Shown in pieces: positions 1-8,409 of a DNA stretch of 64,000 bases (within the stretch, counting starts at the first letter, position 1; each line of letters begins with the position of its first letter). The position numbers and the translations under genes are program-made. The notes below the pieces were generated by a model. The model saw only the letters and a program-made list of their open reading frames with translations. It made no database searches and had not been told where the DNA came from. Origin of the DNA: Acidobacteria bacterium RIFCSPLOWO2_12_FULL_66_21 (lineage in GTDB: Bacteria; Acidobacteriota; Vicinamibacteria; Vicinamibacterales; 2-12-FULL-66-21); assembly GCA_001767455.1 (NCBI GenBank), contig MELC01000030.1, forward strand, positions 160,491-224,490. The letters run 5' to 3'.

Positions 1-280
1 GCGGGGGCCCCTTGCCCCGCTCCGCTCCCCTTTTGACTGGCGGGGACCCCTGCACCTCGCCAAGCTCGATGATCGCGTGCGTGCAATGGAGCAACGAGGA
101 TGCCGCACGGCGGATCCGGGGATTTCGGGCTGATTCTTGTGGCGGCGCGTTGCATCCCGGCGTACCGTACCGGGAAATCGGCACGGCATACGCCTGACCT
201 GGTTCGAGGGTCCGTGCCGCTTTTCCGGCATCGAAACGGGCGCGCGAGAGGAAACCTCCGGATTTATGCTGGTACCGGGG
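1..280. other. Non-coding leader region with GC-rich repeat remnant
   Basis: No convincing gene lies here. Bases 1-57 look like the edge of the GC-rich repeat family also found at 10275-10440 and 42323-42600 (runs such as GGGGACCCCTG). A TTCCGGCATCG match at 223-233 resembles the upstream element seen near other sigma-54 promoters. Short open frames across the region lack ribosome binding sites and family resemblance. Confidence 0.35.
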
Positions 281-296
281 CAGCACGGACGTTGCT
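281..296 (+). promoter_or_regulatory. Possible sigma-54 promoter of the Cys-rich membrane protein
   Basis: CAGCACGGACGTTGCT matches the -24/-12 consensus TGGCAC-N5-TTGC except for A instead of the first invariant G. Transcription would start near 307, giving a 15-base leader that contains the GGGAGAG ribosome binding site before ATG 322. The imperfect -24 box lowers confidence. Confidence 0.4.
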
Positions 297-321
297 TCCA
301 CCAACCCCAGGGAGAGCCGCA

Positions 322-888
322 ATGAACAACCAGACGTTCATCGTTCTGCTGCTGGCGCTGGTGCTTGCCATTTACGTGGTGATGGCCGTGGTGGCCTACA
401 TCCGGATGCGCGGCACGCGCGTCATCGTCTGCCCGGAGAATCAGGAGTCAGCGGCAGTGAACGTCGACGCCAGCCATGCCGCGATGACGGCCGTGTGGGA
501 TGCAGAGGACATCCGCCTGCGTTCGTGCTCGCGGTGGCCGGAACGGGAGGACTGCGATCAGGCCTGCACGGGGCAGATCGCCGTCGCCCCGCAGGAAACG
601 CGCGCCTTCGAGATGCTGCGGAAATGGTACGCCGACAAGAAGTGCGCGATCTGCCGCCGTACGATCCCGCCCCTGCATGCGGTGGGGCCCAAGCCCGGCA
701 TGCTGAATCTGGCGTCCCCGTCGCACGAGACGATCAGCTGGGAGGAGATCCCGGCCGAACACCTGCCGGTGGTGTTCGCCACGCATCTGCCGGTCTGCCC
801 GCAGTGCCAGGTCGCCGAGGCCTTCCGCCGCGAATTCCCCGACCTCATCGTGGACCGCAACAGCCGCAACGCGGGGAACGTTCACTAG
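322..888 (+). CDS. Membrane-anchored cysteine-rich protein, unknown
   Basis: A 188-residue protein with one N-terminal membrane helix (about residues 6-27) followed by a soluble domain. The domain carries two CxxC pairs (Cys108/111 and Cys159/162), a CxxxC (78/82) and further Cys at 37 and 69, so it may bind zinc or another metal. I do not recognise the family. The start at 322 is chosen because GGGAGAG lies 6 bases upstream; an in-frame ATG at 100 has no such site and adds a low-complexity leader. It stands alone, followed by a heptad repeat array beginning at its stop codon, and may be driven by the imperfect sigma-54 promoter at 281-296. Confidence 0.7.
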   Translation: MNNQTFIVLLLALVLAIYVVMAVVAYIRMRGTRVIVCPENQESAAVNVDASHAAMTAVWDAEDIRLRSCSRWPEREDCDQACTGQIAVAPQETRAFEMLRKWYADKKCAICRRTIPPLHAVGPKPGMLNLASPSHETISWEEIPAEHLPVVFATHLPVCPQCQVAEAFRREFPDLIVDRNSRNAGNVH

Positions 889-972
889 CTCTCAGCTTTC
901 AGCTTTCAGCTTACAGCTTTCAGCGGTTGTCAGCTGATGGCTGATGGCTGATAGCTGATGGCTGACGGCTTC
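887..972. repeat. Heptad repeat array, two arms
   Basis: Arm one (about 889-930) repeats TCAGCTT with a 7-base period. Arm two (about 936-967) repeats GATGGCT with a 7-base period. The array begins at the stop codon of the upstream gene and runs to the 3' end of narK, which is convergent. The arms are only partly complementary. Confidence 0.85.
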
Positions 973-977
973 AGATA

Positions 978-2441
978 TCAAGCCTCGATCCTCGTATCGT
1001 GAGACATCCGCTGGATGACGATGTGCATCCATGCGAGGCAGGCGACGGCCAGGGCCGCGAAGAACATCCAGCAGGTCGTCCACAGGCCGGTGTGCTGGAG
1101 CAGCGCACCGAAGAGAATCGGGCAGACGAAACCCCCGACGCCGCCGATCACCCCGACGATTCCGCCGACCACGCCGACTTCGCCCGGAAAGTAGTCCGGG
1201 ATGTGCTTGAACACGGCGCCCATGCCGAGCCCCATCGTGAAGCCGACGAGCAGCAGGAGCGCGGAGAAGATCGCCACGTTCGCCTGGAAGTAGATGTGCG
1301 TCACGCCCCGCGCGAGAAGCTGGCGCTTCGTCACGCGGTCGCCAGACTTTACCGCCGGCTCCTGCCAGAACGCTTTCGACGGCAGGACCAGCGTGCCCTC
1401 GTCGCGCCGCGCGAGCCAGTGGCTCGGGATCGGCTGGAGCGGGTATCGATCCGCGCCCACCACGATCGCGCCCGGCTCGATGGCGGTGACGACGCCCGCG
1501 CGCCGCGCCATGACGCCGCGGCCGGGCGACTGCACGTCCATGCGCGGCACGCTCAACAATGCGCACCCGATGGCGCACAGTGACAGCACGACGTACATCA
1601 CGCGCCGCGCGCCGTACCGGTCGGACAGCCATCCGCCCAGCGCACGCACCAGGCTGGACGGCAGGCTGAAACTCGACGCCATCAGGCCGGCCATGGTGAC
1701 CGTCATGCCGTAGACGTTCACGTAGTACGGCATCAGCCACTGCGACAGACCGACGAAGCCGCCGAACACCAGGAAGTAGTAGAGGCCGAAGCGCCACACG
1801 CGAGGCCTGGAGAGCGGCGCCAGCCGGCGCGAGAGCGGGAGCGCCGCCATCGATCTCCGCGACTGGGTGACGAGCGCAAAGGCGACCGCCGTCACGACGA
1901 GTGCCGCGGCGTACAGCCGCGGAAGCATGCGCCAGCGTTCGAGGTCCGCGCCTCCGGCGGTGAGACGGATGAGGAGGGTCGGCGCAATCAGTGTCGTCAG
2001 CGCCGCACCCGCGTTGCCGATCCCGAAGAGTCCGAGCGCCGTGCCCTGCCGCTCGCGGGAGAAGAACAGCGACGTGTAGGCGACGCCGACGGCGAACGAC
2101 GCGCCCGTCAAGCCAAAGCCCAGAGAGGACAACGCGAAGGTGCGGTAGGAACCCGCGAGCGACAACGTGTAGAGCGGAACCGCGCTCGCGAGCATGAGCG
2201 CCGCGAACACCCAGCGGCCGCCGAAGCGATCGGTGAGGAGCCCGAGCGGCAGCCGCATGATCGAGCCGGTCAGGATCGGCAGCCCGATGAGCCACCCCAC
2301 CTGCGTGTCAGACCACTGGAAGACGCCCTGGTCCACCAGGAAAGTGACGAGCACACCGTTCATCGTCCACGCCGCAAAGCACACGGCGAAGGCGACCGTG
2401 TTCATCAGCAGGACGAGCTGCGGCCGAGCTTCTCGATTCAT
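978..2441 (-). CDS. narK: Nitrate/nitrite transporter, NarK/NasA type (MFS, NNP family)
   Basis: A 487-residue major facilitator protein. Glycine-rich NNP signatures are visible (LGLFGIGNAG near residue 137 and GVVGGIVGVIGGVGG near 440), which mark nitrate/nitrite porters acting in the cytoplasmic membrane. Between two late helices there is a soluble insertion of roughly 85 residues (about 297-382 region) not present in E. coli NarK. The gene is divergent from the cytochrome b-like gene and the nitrate reductase operon, supporting nitrate import for the neighbouring enzyme. ATG 2441 is chosen; a GTG at 2450 would add MSE. A TATAGT box at 2449-2454 would place the transcript start at the ATG, so the message may be leaderless. 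Confidence 0.88.
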   Translation of the reverse strand: MNREARPQLVLLMNTVAFAVCFAAWTMNGVLVTFLVDQGVFQWSDTQVGWLIGLPILTGSIMRLPLGLLTDRFGGRWVFAALMLASAVPLYTLSLAGSYRTFALSSLGFGLTGASFAVGVAYTSLFFSRERQGTALGLFGIGNAGAALTTLIAPTLLIRLTAGGADLERWRMLPRLYAAALVVTAVAFALVTQSRRSMAALPLSRRLAPLSRPRVWRFGLYYFLVFGGFVGLSQWLMPYYVNVYGMTVTMAGLMASSFSLPSSLVRALGGWLSDRYGARRVMYVVLSLCAIGCALLSVPRMDVQSPGRGVMARRAGVVTAIEPGAIVVGADRYPLQPIPSHWLARRDEGTLVLPSKAFWQEPAVKSGDRVTKRQLLARGVTHIYFQANVAIFSALLLLVGFTMGLGMGAVFKHIPDYFPGEVGVVGGIVGVIGGVGGFVCPILFGALLQHTGLWTTCWMFFAALAVACLAWMHIVIQRMSHDTRIEA

Positions 2442-2448
2442 CTCAGAC

Positions 2449-2456
2449 ACTATACT
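2449..2456. promoter_or_regulatory. Overlapping bidirectional -10 boxes between narK and the nitrate operon
   Basis: The segment holds TATACT on the + strand (2451-2456) and TATAGT on the - strand (2449-2454). With only 26 bases between the two start codons, both transcripts would have almost no leader. No good -35 box is visible on either side. Confidence 0.4.
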
Positions 2457-2467
2457 GAGGGTTGACG

Positions 2468-3571
2468 ATGTCTCGCGTCACTGAGGGCCGCAACCCCGCG
2501 GTCGTGTCGGGCTCGCACGTCGCGCACGCCCTCTTCTGGGGGCTGCTCGCCTCGGCACTGGTGATCGCGGGCATCGTCGTCGGCAGCCGTGGCTTCCGCG
2601 ATTTCGATCCGGCGCTCGTGTCGTACGCGGGCGCGACCGTCTTCTCGGCGTTCGGGCTGGGTTACCGGTACGCGATGTGGCTCCGCCGCCCGCCGACGCG
2701 CCTCTACTGGCGGCGCGGATGGGAGATCTTCCTGGCGCCGCGGCGGCTGCCGCGGCACCTCTTCGAGCTGGGCCGGCTGTTCGTCGACAGCGTCGTGGCG
2801 CAGCGGTTCATCGAGCATCGATCGCGCACGCGGTGGATCGCGCACTGGTTCATCGCGTGGGGCTGCCTGCTTGCGGCGGCGGTGACCTTCCCGCTGTCGT
2901 TCGGCTGGGTCCGGTTCGAATCCGCGGCCGACTCCCAGGCTGTCTACCGCGCCTTCGTCTTCGGCGTCCACGTGTTCACGTTTCCACTCGACAGCTGGCT
3001 GGCGCCGCTCGTGTTCAACGTGCTCGATATCGCGGCGGTCATGGTCCTCACCGGGTTGTTCTTCGCGTTCTACCGCCGGGGCCGCGATCGCGGCGCGCTC
3101 GCCGTCCAGCAGTTCGCCAGCGACATGCTGCCGCTTGCCCTGCTGTTCGCGGTGTCCATCACGGGGCTGTTCCTCACGGCTTCGACACACCTGTTGCGGG
3201 GCCTTCAGTACGGGTTCCTGTCGCAGCTCCACGCGGTGACGGTGATTTTCACGCTGTTGTACCTGCCGTTCGGGAAGTTCTTCCACATCTTCCAGCGGCC
3301 GGCGCAGATGGGGGTCGCCTTCTACAGGCGCGCAGGCGCCGAGGGGGAGCAGGCGGCGTGCATCCGATGCGGCGAGCCGTTCGGATCGCGGCTCCACGTG
3401 GACGATCTGAAGCGGGTGGAAACCGCGTTGGGGATTCGATACGAGCTCGCGGGCGGCGGACACTACCAGGATGTCTGCCCCGGCTGCCGCCGGCGCACGC
3501 TGGCCCTGGCGCAGGACACCGCCTGGCGCGACGCCGGCGGGCACAACGCAGAAACCAGGCGCGATGGCTAA
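2468..3571 (+). CDS. Cytochrome b-like membrane protein of the nitrate module
   Basis: A 367-residue protein with about six or seven membrane helices. Near residue 256-276 a helix carries His, then PFGK and His (LHAV...[10 protein letters not shown]), the pattern of diheme b subunits such as NarI, DsrM and HdrE. The C-terminal tail has CIRCG and CPGC pairs, likely a zinc ribbon. I infer quinol-linked electron transfer to the following molybdoenzyme. ATG 2468 follows GAGGG by seven bases; a TTG at 2462 is possible. The 3' end overlaps the next start codon by 8 bases, so the two are translated together. It could have lost heme binding; only the His pattern supports it. Confidence 0.7.
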   Translation: MSRVTEGRNPAVVSGSHVAHALFWGLLASALVIAGIVVGSRGFRDFDPALVSYAGATVFSAFGLGYRYAMWLRRPPTRLYWRRGWEIFLAPRRLPRHLFELGRLFVDSVVAQRFIEHRSRTRWIAHWFIAWGCLLAAAVTFPLSFGWVRFESAADSQAVYRAFVFGVHVFTFPLDSWLAPLVFNVLDIAAVMVLTGLFFAFYRRGRDRGALAVQQFASDMLPLALLFAVSITGLFLTASTHLLRGLQYGFLSQLHAVTVIFTLLYLPFGKFFHIFQRPAQMGVAFYRRAGAEGEQAACIRCGEPFGSRLHVDDLKRVETALGIRYELAGGGHYQDVCPGCRRRTLALAQDTAWRDAGGHNAETRRDG

Positions 3572-5783
3572 GCTTCCGCAGTCGATTCCGGAACTCGTCG
3601 CTCGGTTCGGACCGCACCTCAACCGCACGCCGTCCGGCGGGTGGACGGCAATTGGCGAACCCGACCGGCTCGTCAAGACCCATTGCTGCTTCTGCGGACA
3701 GCAGTGCGGCATCCAGCTCAAGGTGAAGGACAACCGCGTGGTCGGCTTCGAGCCGTGGGAGGAGTTTCCGTTCAACCGCGGAAAGTTGTGCCCGAAGGGG
3801 GTCAAGCGGTACTTGCAGGACGAGCATCCCGATCGCCTTCTCTCCGCGCTCGAGCGGACCGAGGCGGGCTTCGTGCCGGTGGCTTACGGCAAGGCGATGG
3901 ACCGGGTGGCGCGCGAACTCACGCGCGTGCAGGAGCAGTACGGCCGCGACGCGGTGGCGGTGCTGGGCGGCGCATCGTTCACCAACGAGCGCGCCTACCT
4001 GCTCGGCAAGTTCGCCCGGGTCGCCCTCCGGACCGCGAACATCGACTACAACGGCCGGCTCTGCATGGTTTCGGCCGCGGCGGCCTCGAAGAAGATCTTC
4101 GGCATCGACCGCAGCGCGAACCCCTGGAGCGACATTCCGAAGGCGGACGTCCTGCTGCTGGCGGGGTCCAACCTGGCGGAATGCTCGCCGATCACGACGG
4201 ACTATTTCTGGCAGGCGCGCGAGAACGGCGCACGCATCATCGTCCTCGATCCGCGCATGACCCCGATCGGGCGGACGGCGGACCTCTTCATCCCCGTGCG
4301 GCCCGGCGGCGACATCGGCGTCTTCAACGGCATGCTCCACGTGATGATCGAGCGCGGGTGGATCGACCGCGATTTCATCGCCGCGTGCACGACCGGATGG
4401 GACGAGCTGGAACGGACCGTCCACAACTACCCGCCGGAGCGCGGCGCGCAGATTGCCGGCGTGCCCGCGTCGATGATCGTGCGCGCCGCCGAAATGTGGG
4501 GGCCCGCGCGTACCAGCTTCCTGCTGCACGCCCGGGGCATCGAGCACCACAGCAAGGGGGTCGAGAACTGCATGGCGGCGATCAACCTCGTGGCCGCCAC
4601 CGGGCGGATCGGCCGCGAGGGCTGCGGCTACGCGATGATCACCGGGCAGGGCAACGGGCAGGGGGGACGCGAGCAGGGTCAGAAGTGCGACCAGTTGCCC
4701 GGCGCGCGCGACATCGAGAATCCCGCGCACCGGCAGTACATCGCGGGCGTCTGGGGCGTGCCGGAGGCGTCGATCCCGCACAAGGGCCTGTCGGCCGTTC
4801 CGATCTTCGAGGCGATCCGCGACGGGAAGATCAAGGCCCTGCTGTCCTTCTGCTTCAACCCGGCGGTGTCGCTGCCCGACGGCCATTTCGTGCGCGCGGC
4901 GCTCGAGCAGCTCAAGTTCTACGCGAACGTCGACTTCTTCATGTCCGAGACGTCGCGCTACGCCGACATCGTGCTGCCCGCCGCGCTGATGGAGGAGGAC
5001 GAGGGGACGACGACCAACGTCGAGGGTCGCGTCATCCATCACCGCAAGGCGGTCGACCCGCCTGGCGACGCGCGCGAAGACTGGAAGATCGTCTGCGATC
5101 TGGCGGGCCGGCTCGGCGCCGGAGACAGGTTTCCGTTTCAGTCGTCACGTGAGATTTTCGACGAGCTCCGCCTCGCTTCTCGCGGCGGCGTCGCCGACTA
5201 CTACGGGATCACGTGGGAGCGGATCGATCGCGAGTTCGGCGTGTTCTGGCCGTGCCCGTCGGAGGACCATCCGGGCACCCCGCGGCTCTACGAGGGCCAC
5301 CGCTTCGGCCATGCCGACGGCAAGGCGCACTTCCAGCCCGTGGACTGGCGGCCCGCGGCCGAAGAACCGGACGTCGATTTCCCGATCGTCCTGACGACCG
5401 GGCGGGTCGTGTCGCAATACCTGTCCGGCACGCAGACTCGGCGCATCGGCGGGCTCGTCGATCAGCACCCGCAGCCGCGCTGCGAGATGCACCCTCGACT
5501 GGCCACGGAGCTCGGTGTGGCCGACGGCGATTTCGTGCGTGTCGAGAGCCGCCGCGGCTCGGTGACCGTCCGCGCGTCTGTCGTCCGCACGATTCGGCCC
5601 GACACGGTTTTCGTTCCATATCACTGGCCGCACGACCGGTCCGCGAACAACTGCACCGCGCACGCGATCGATCCCGTGTCGCATATCCCCGAGTACAAGA
5701 TCTGCGCCGTCCGCGTCACCCGGGTACCGGCTCCCACCGACGCGCTCGCGTCGCTCGAACCCGAGGCCGGGGGTGTGAGGTGA
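3564..5783 (+). CDS. Molybdopterin oxidoreductase, NarB/NapA-type nitrate reductase catalytic subunit
   Basis: A 739-residue enzyme of the bis-MGD family. The N-terminal [4Fe-4S] motif is Cys41-x2-Cys44-x3-Cys48-x27-Cys76. The segment NGRLCMVSA places a cysteine ligand to molybdenum at residue 167, as in assimilatory NarB/NasC and periplasmic NapA rather than Asp-ligated NarG. No Tat signal is present, so the protein should be cytoplasmic. It sits between a b-type membrane subunit and a ferredoxin plus Rieske protein, downstream of divergent narK; this context makes nitrate the likely substrate. The stop overlaps the next start by 4 bases (GTGA). Another oxyanion substrate cannot be excluded from sequence alone. 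Confidence 0.85.
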   Translation: MAKLPQSIPELVARFGPHLNRTPSGGWTAIGEPDRLVKTHCCFCGQQCGIQLKVKDNRVVGFEPWEEFPFNRGKLCPKGVKRYLQDEHPDRLLSALERTEAGFVPVAYGKAMDRVARELTRVQEQYGRDAVAVLGGASFTNERAYLLGKFARVALRTANIDYNGRLCMVSAAAASKKIFGIDRSANPWSDIPKADVLLLAGSNLAECSPITTDYFWQARENGARIIVLDPRMTPIGRTADLFIPVRPGGDIGVFNGMLHVMIERGWIDRDFIAACTTGWDELERTVHNYPPERGAQIAGVPASMIVRAAEMWGPARTSFLLHARGIEHHSKGVENCMAAINLVAATGRIGREGCGYAMITGQGNGQGGREQGQKCDQLPGARDIENPAHRQYIAGVWGVPEASIPHKGLSAVPIFEAIRDGKIKALLSFCFNPAVSLPDGHFVRAALEQLKFYANVDFFMSETSRYADIVLPAALMEEDEGTTTNVEGRVIHHRKAVDPPGDAREDWKIVCDLAGRLGAGDRFPFQSSREIFDELRLASRGGVADYYGITWERIDREFGVFWPCPSEDHPGTPRLYEGHRFGHADGKAHFQPVDWRPAAEEPDVDFPIVLTTGRVVSQYLSGTQTRRIGGLVDQHPQPRCEMHPRLATELGVADGDFVRVESRRGSVTVRASVVRTIRPDTVFVPYHWPHDRSANNCTAHAIDPVSHIPEYKICAVRVTRVPAPTDALASLEPEAGGVR

Positions 5784-6421
5784 GCGCGGAGCGGAGCGAT
5801 GGGAGCCAACTCGCCTTCTTCATCGACTACTCGCGGTGCATCGGGTGCCAGGCCTGCGTGCAGGCGTGCGAGGAGTGCGATACCCACCGCGGCGTGTCGA
5901 TGATCCACCTCGAGACGATCCGGCGCCCCGACAGCGTCCAGACGGCGCCGCAGGTCTGCATGCACTGCGAGAACCCGATTTGCGCGCAAGTCTGCCCCGC
6001 CGACGCGATCAAGAAGACCCCGGACGGGGTCGTCCAGAGCTCGCTGAAGCCGCGATGCATCGGCTGCTCGAACTGCGTGCTCGCCTGCCCGTTCGGCGTG
6101 CCGAAGTACGACGCGCACATCGACCAGATGATGAAGTGCGACATGTGCTACGACCGCACGAGCACGGGGAGGCGGCCGATGTGCGCGACGGTCTGCCCCT
6201 CCCAGGCGCTGGCCTTCACGACCCGCGAGGAGATCGAACGCACCCGCCAGGGCACCGCGGTGAACGTCTGGCGTTTCGGCGCCGAGGTGGTACGCACCAA
6301 GGTCTACGTGATGATGCCGGCGCAGGGACCCGCCATCCACATCGACACGATCCGCAAGGGAGGCCCGGCGGTCGCCGGCCCCGGCCGGGAGGATGTGGCA
6401 TCGCTGCTCGACGGACTGTGA
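5780..6421 (+). CDS. Ferredoxin-type electron transfer subunit with four [4Fe-4S] sites
   Basis: A 213-residue protein of the DmsB/NrfC/HybA type. Four Cys motifs are seen in order: [41 protein letters not shown] and CDMC...CATVCP, enough for four [4Fe-4S] clusters. It should wire the molybdoenzyme to the membrane or Rieske partner. GTG 5780 is chosen because it overlaps the upstream TGA in the usual translational-coupling arrangement and the Cys-rich fold starts about 20 residues later. An upstream in-frame extension reads through the molybdoenzyme and is rejected. Confidence 0.85.
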   Translation: MSAERSDGSQLAFFIDYSRCIGCQACVQACEECDTHRGVSMIHLETIRRPDSVQTAPQVCMHCENPICAQVCPADAIKKTPDGVVQSSLKPRCIGCSNCVLACPFGVPKYDAHIDQMMKCDMCYDRTSTGRRPMCATVCPSQALAFTTREEIERTRQGTAVNVWRFGAEVVRTKVYVMMPAQGPAIHIDTIRKGGPAVAGPGREDVASLLDGL

Positions 6422-6428
6422 GGGAGAC

Positions 6429-6926
6429 GTGGCTGACGGAGTCGACAACTCGGAGCAGTGGCGCGAGGACTTTCCCGTCCGGTGGGACGTCGATCACTAT
6501 CTGACCCGCCGGGAACTCGCGAAGTTCCTGACGCTCGGCTCGGCCCTGCTCGTCGGCGCCACCGGCGCGATCGCGGCGATCGGCCGCTTCGGGTTCCAGG
6601 AAATCCGGGCGCGCCAGTGGATCGCCTCGGCCGCGGCACTGCAGCCGAGCGGTTCCCTGCTCTTTCGGTATCCGACGTCCGACGACCCGTGCATTCTGGT
6701 CCGGACGGCCGCCGGCGAGTTGAAGGCCTACTCGCAGGTCTGCACGCACCTTTCGTGCGCGGTGCGGCACGTTCCCGACAAGGACGAGTTCTTCTGTCCC
6801 TGCCACCGGGGATTCTTCGCGGTCGCCGACGGGCGGCCGCTGGCGGGGCCGCCCACGCGGCGCCTCCCGCGCATTCTGCTCGAGGAGCGCGACGGGGACG
6901 TCTATGCCGTCGGCGTGGAGGTGTGA
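6429..6926 (+). CDS. Rieske [2Fe-2S] protein
   Basis: A 165-residue protein with one membrane anchor (about residues 34-52) and a C-terminal Rieske domain. Ligands are Cys105-x-His107 and Cys123-x2-His126, with the extra Cys110 and Cys125 that form the disulfide of bc1-type Rieske proteins. GTG 6429 follows AGGGAGA by five bases. Its place in the nitrate operon suggests quinol oxidation feeding the ferredoxin and molybdoenzyme, or an alternative route to another acceptor. The anchor starts after about 30 residues, and there is no obvious twin-arginine motif, so its topology is open. Confidence 0.85.
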   Translation: MADGVDNSEQWREDFPVRWDVDHYLTRRELAKFLTLGSALLVGATGAIAAIGRFGFQEIRARQWIASAAALQPSGSLLFRYPTSDDPCILVRTAAGELKAYSQVCTHLSCAVRHVPDKDEFFCPCHRGFFAVADGRPLAGPPTRRLPRILLEERDGDVYAVGVEV

Positions 6927-6929
6927 GCG

Positions 6930-7175
6930 ATGGAGACGCGCCAGCAGGGTGCGGTGCTCTTCTCCGGCATCCTGGTGCTGATCGGCACGCTCGTCATCAT
7001 CCAGCTCTGGCTGCTCACGGCGGCGCTGGAGGCGCTGCTCGCGCGGGACGCGGGCGTCCTGCTGCCGGCGACCCTGTCGTCGCTCGTGCTGTTCCTGATC
7101 AACGCGGGATTGCTGTGGTATGTCGTCTCGTTCGACCGCCGCGTCCGTCGCGATGAAGGCCGCGGCGTCGAATAG
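6930..7175 (+). CDS. Small two-helix membrane protein of the nitrate module
   Basis: An 81-residue protein with two membrane helices (about residues 10-32 and 44-65) and a short charged tail (FDRRVRRDEG). It lies three bases after the Rieske stop, so it is almost surely co-transcribed. No catalytic residues are visible. A role as a small assembly or anchor subunit is inference from context. I do not recognise the family securely. Confidence 0.65.
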   Translation: METRQQGAVLFSGILVLIGTLVIIQLWLLTAALEALLARDAGVLLPATLSSLVLFLINAGLLWYVVSFDRRVRRDEGRGVE

Positions 7176-7179
7176 GCCG

Positions 7180-7473
7180 CTACTGCACGTCGAGCTCGAC
7201 TCCACCGCCAATGCGCGCCGCGACGTTGTACAGCGCGGCCCCGATCGCCCCTCCGATCAACCCCATGACGCCGTAGAGGATTGGAAGGAACACGATCGCG
7301 CCGACCCCGAACACCGGCCCCGCCCACGACGGCATGTCGCTGTTCGACGCGGCCAGGCTGCCGCCAACAACCGAGATCAGCGCGAACACCAGGCCGATGC
7401 AGAGCCCGATCCCGCCGCAGATGACCGCGTAGATCCGCGCGACCGACCATACGCCGATGTGCTTCACGATCAT
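7180..7473 (-). CDS. Small Gly/Ala-rich membrane protein
   Basis: A 97-residue protein with about three membrane helices; the last is glycine-rich (MGLIGGAIGAALYN), typical of small helix-packing membrane proteins. ATG 7473 is preceded by GGAGGGCTCCCC, a strong ribosome binding site, so the longer open frame is not used. It is convergent with the nitrate operon, with only four bases between the stops. The function is unknown. Confidence 0.65.
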   Translation of the reverse strand: MIVKHIGVWSVARIYAVICGGIGLCIGLVFALISVVGGSLAASNSDMPSWAGPVFGVGAIVFLPILYGVMGLIGGAIGAALYNVAARIGGGVELDVQ

Positions 7474-7481
7474 GGGGAGCC

Positions 7482-7680
7482 CTCCAATTGCCGATTGCCG
7501 ATTGGCGATTGCCGATTGACGGATTGAGGATTGACGAATGTCGATCGACGGACTGTCGACTGCCGATTCTACCCGCGCCGGGGCAGAAATCTTCACAAAT
7601 CAGTAATCGTCAATGCGTCGATCGCCAATCGGCAATCGTCAATCCGGAAGTCGGCAATCTTCAATCGCCAATCGGCACTG
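7482..7680. repeat. Heptad repeat array, two facing arms
   Basis: Arm one (about 7485-7548) repeats CGATTGC with a 7-base period, drifting to GATTGAC. Arm two (about 7598-7678) carries the complementary CAATCGG/CAATCGC units. The two could pair over several tens of bases. The array sits upstream of the small membrane protein and downstream of the NosL-like gene, so its hairpin could end the NosL-like transcript. Confidence 0.88.
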
Positions 7681-7687
7681 ACAGAGG

Positions 7688-8116
7688 CTACAGAGTGGCC
7701 TTTGCCAGGACTTCGTCCCATTTCATGGGGTTCGTCTTCTCGCGGGCGGCCGCGTCCTTCGCTCCTTCGTTCAGCGCGTAGGCCGTGTAGTCCAGGGCGC
7801 GCTCGGGCCCCTCGCCCATCATCGTCGGCACGAAGATCGCGCCCGATGCCTTTACCAGACGCGAGGTTGGATAGTCCACGACGAAGACGTGGGCGCCTTC
7901 CAGCGGATGCTCCTTGAGCCACTTCGCCATGCAGCCAGCCGTCCGGAACTTGAAGGCGTGGCCGTCCGCGTCCACGACCTCGCCGGCGACCCGCAGATCG
8001 GAAATAGGTCTGCGGCATCGGGTGCACTTGTCGCCTGATTGAATCGGCACCGTATTCGCGCCGGAACATGCGGCAAGCAGTAGGCTCGCTACTATCACTA
8101 TCGCCCGCGGTTTCAT
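7688..8116 (-). CDS. NosL-like lipoprotein
   Basis: A 142-residue lipoprotein: lipobox LLAAC with Cys17, then Cys31-x2-Cys34 and a GCM motif at Cys62 followed by KWL. This matches the NosL family of copper-binding accessory lipoproteins for nitrous oxide reductase. No nosZ is in the window, and the gene is coupled to feoA by a 4-base overlap. A role in metal handling linked to ferrous iron uptake is therefore as likely as a denitrification role. It is the last gene of the feoB-feoA unit. Confidence 0.75.
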   Translation of the reverse strand: MKPRAIVIVASLLLAACSGANTVPIQSGDKCTRCRRPISDLRVAGEVVDADGHAFKFRTAGCMAKWLKEHPLEGAHVFVVDYPTSRLVKASGAIFVPTMMGEGPERALDYTAYALNEGAKDAAAREKTNPMKWDEVLAKATL

Positions 8117-8409
8117 GTGACCTCCCAGGCGGAGCTATTGTCCGCCACTTGGACCATGATCGCCCTCGCCACCGCACGTTCGACGGCGAGCTCGGTCTGA
8201 TCGCACTCGAACACGATCCCCGGAAAAGTCTGCAGCACGCGGATCGCGGCCCCCGCGCTGATTCCGAGCGCGGCAAGGCGCTCGGCGCGGCCGGTCAGAT
8301 CGCGCGTGATCCTGACGACGCGCCCCGACGTACCGGGAGCGAGCGACGCCAGCGTCCGCAGCTCCGGCTCCGGCTTGGCGGGCCGTGTCTGCGGCTTAGA
8401 ACGTGACAT
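8113..8409 (-). CDS. feoA: Ferrous iron transport protein A
   Basis: A 98-residue protein with the FeoA SH3-like core (LAPGTSGRVVRI... AERLAALGISAGAAIRVLQ), preceded by a short proline-rich extension. FeoA is the cytoplasmic partner of FeoB. The gene overlaps the feoB stop by 14 bases and the NosL-like start by 4, showing a tight operon. The family is usually 75-85 residues, so about 15 N-terminal residues are extra. Confidence 0.85.
   Translation of the reverse strand: MSRSKPQTRPAKPEPELRTLASLAPGTSGRVVRITRDLTGRAERLAALGISAGAAIRVLQTFPGIVFECDQTELAVERAVARAIMVQVADNSSAWEVT

Noticed and set aside
892-2295. A 467-codon frame overlapping narK
   Set aside because: It is an out-of-frame shadow of narK that also runs through the heptad array.
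3249-5042. A 597-codon - strand frame opposite the molybdoenzyme
   Set aside because: The opposite frame carries all cofactor motifs; this one is low-complexity Arg/Asp/His.
7482-7680. Possible CRISPR array
   Set aside because: Units are 7 bases, degenerate and without unique spacers; no cas genes are nearby. The same holds for the other arrays.
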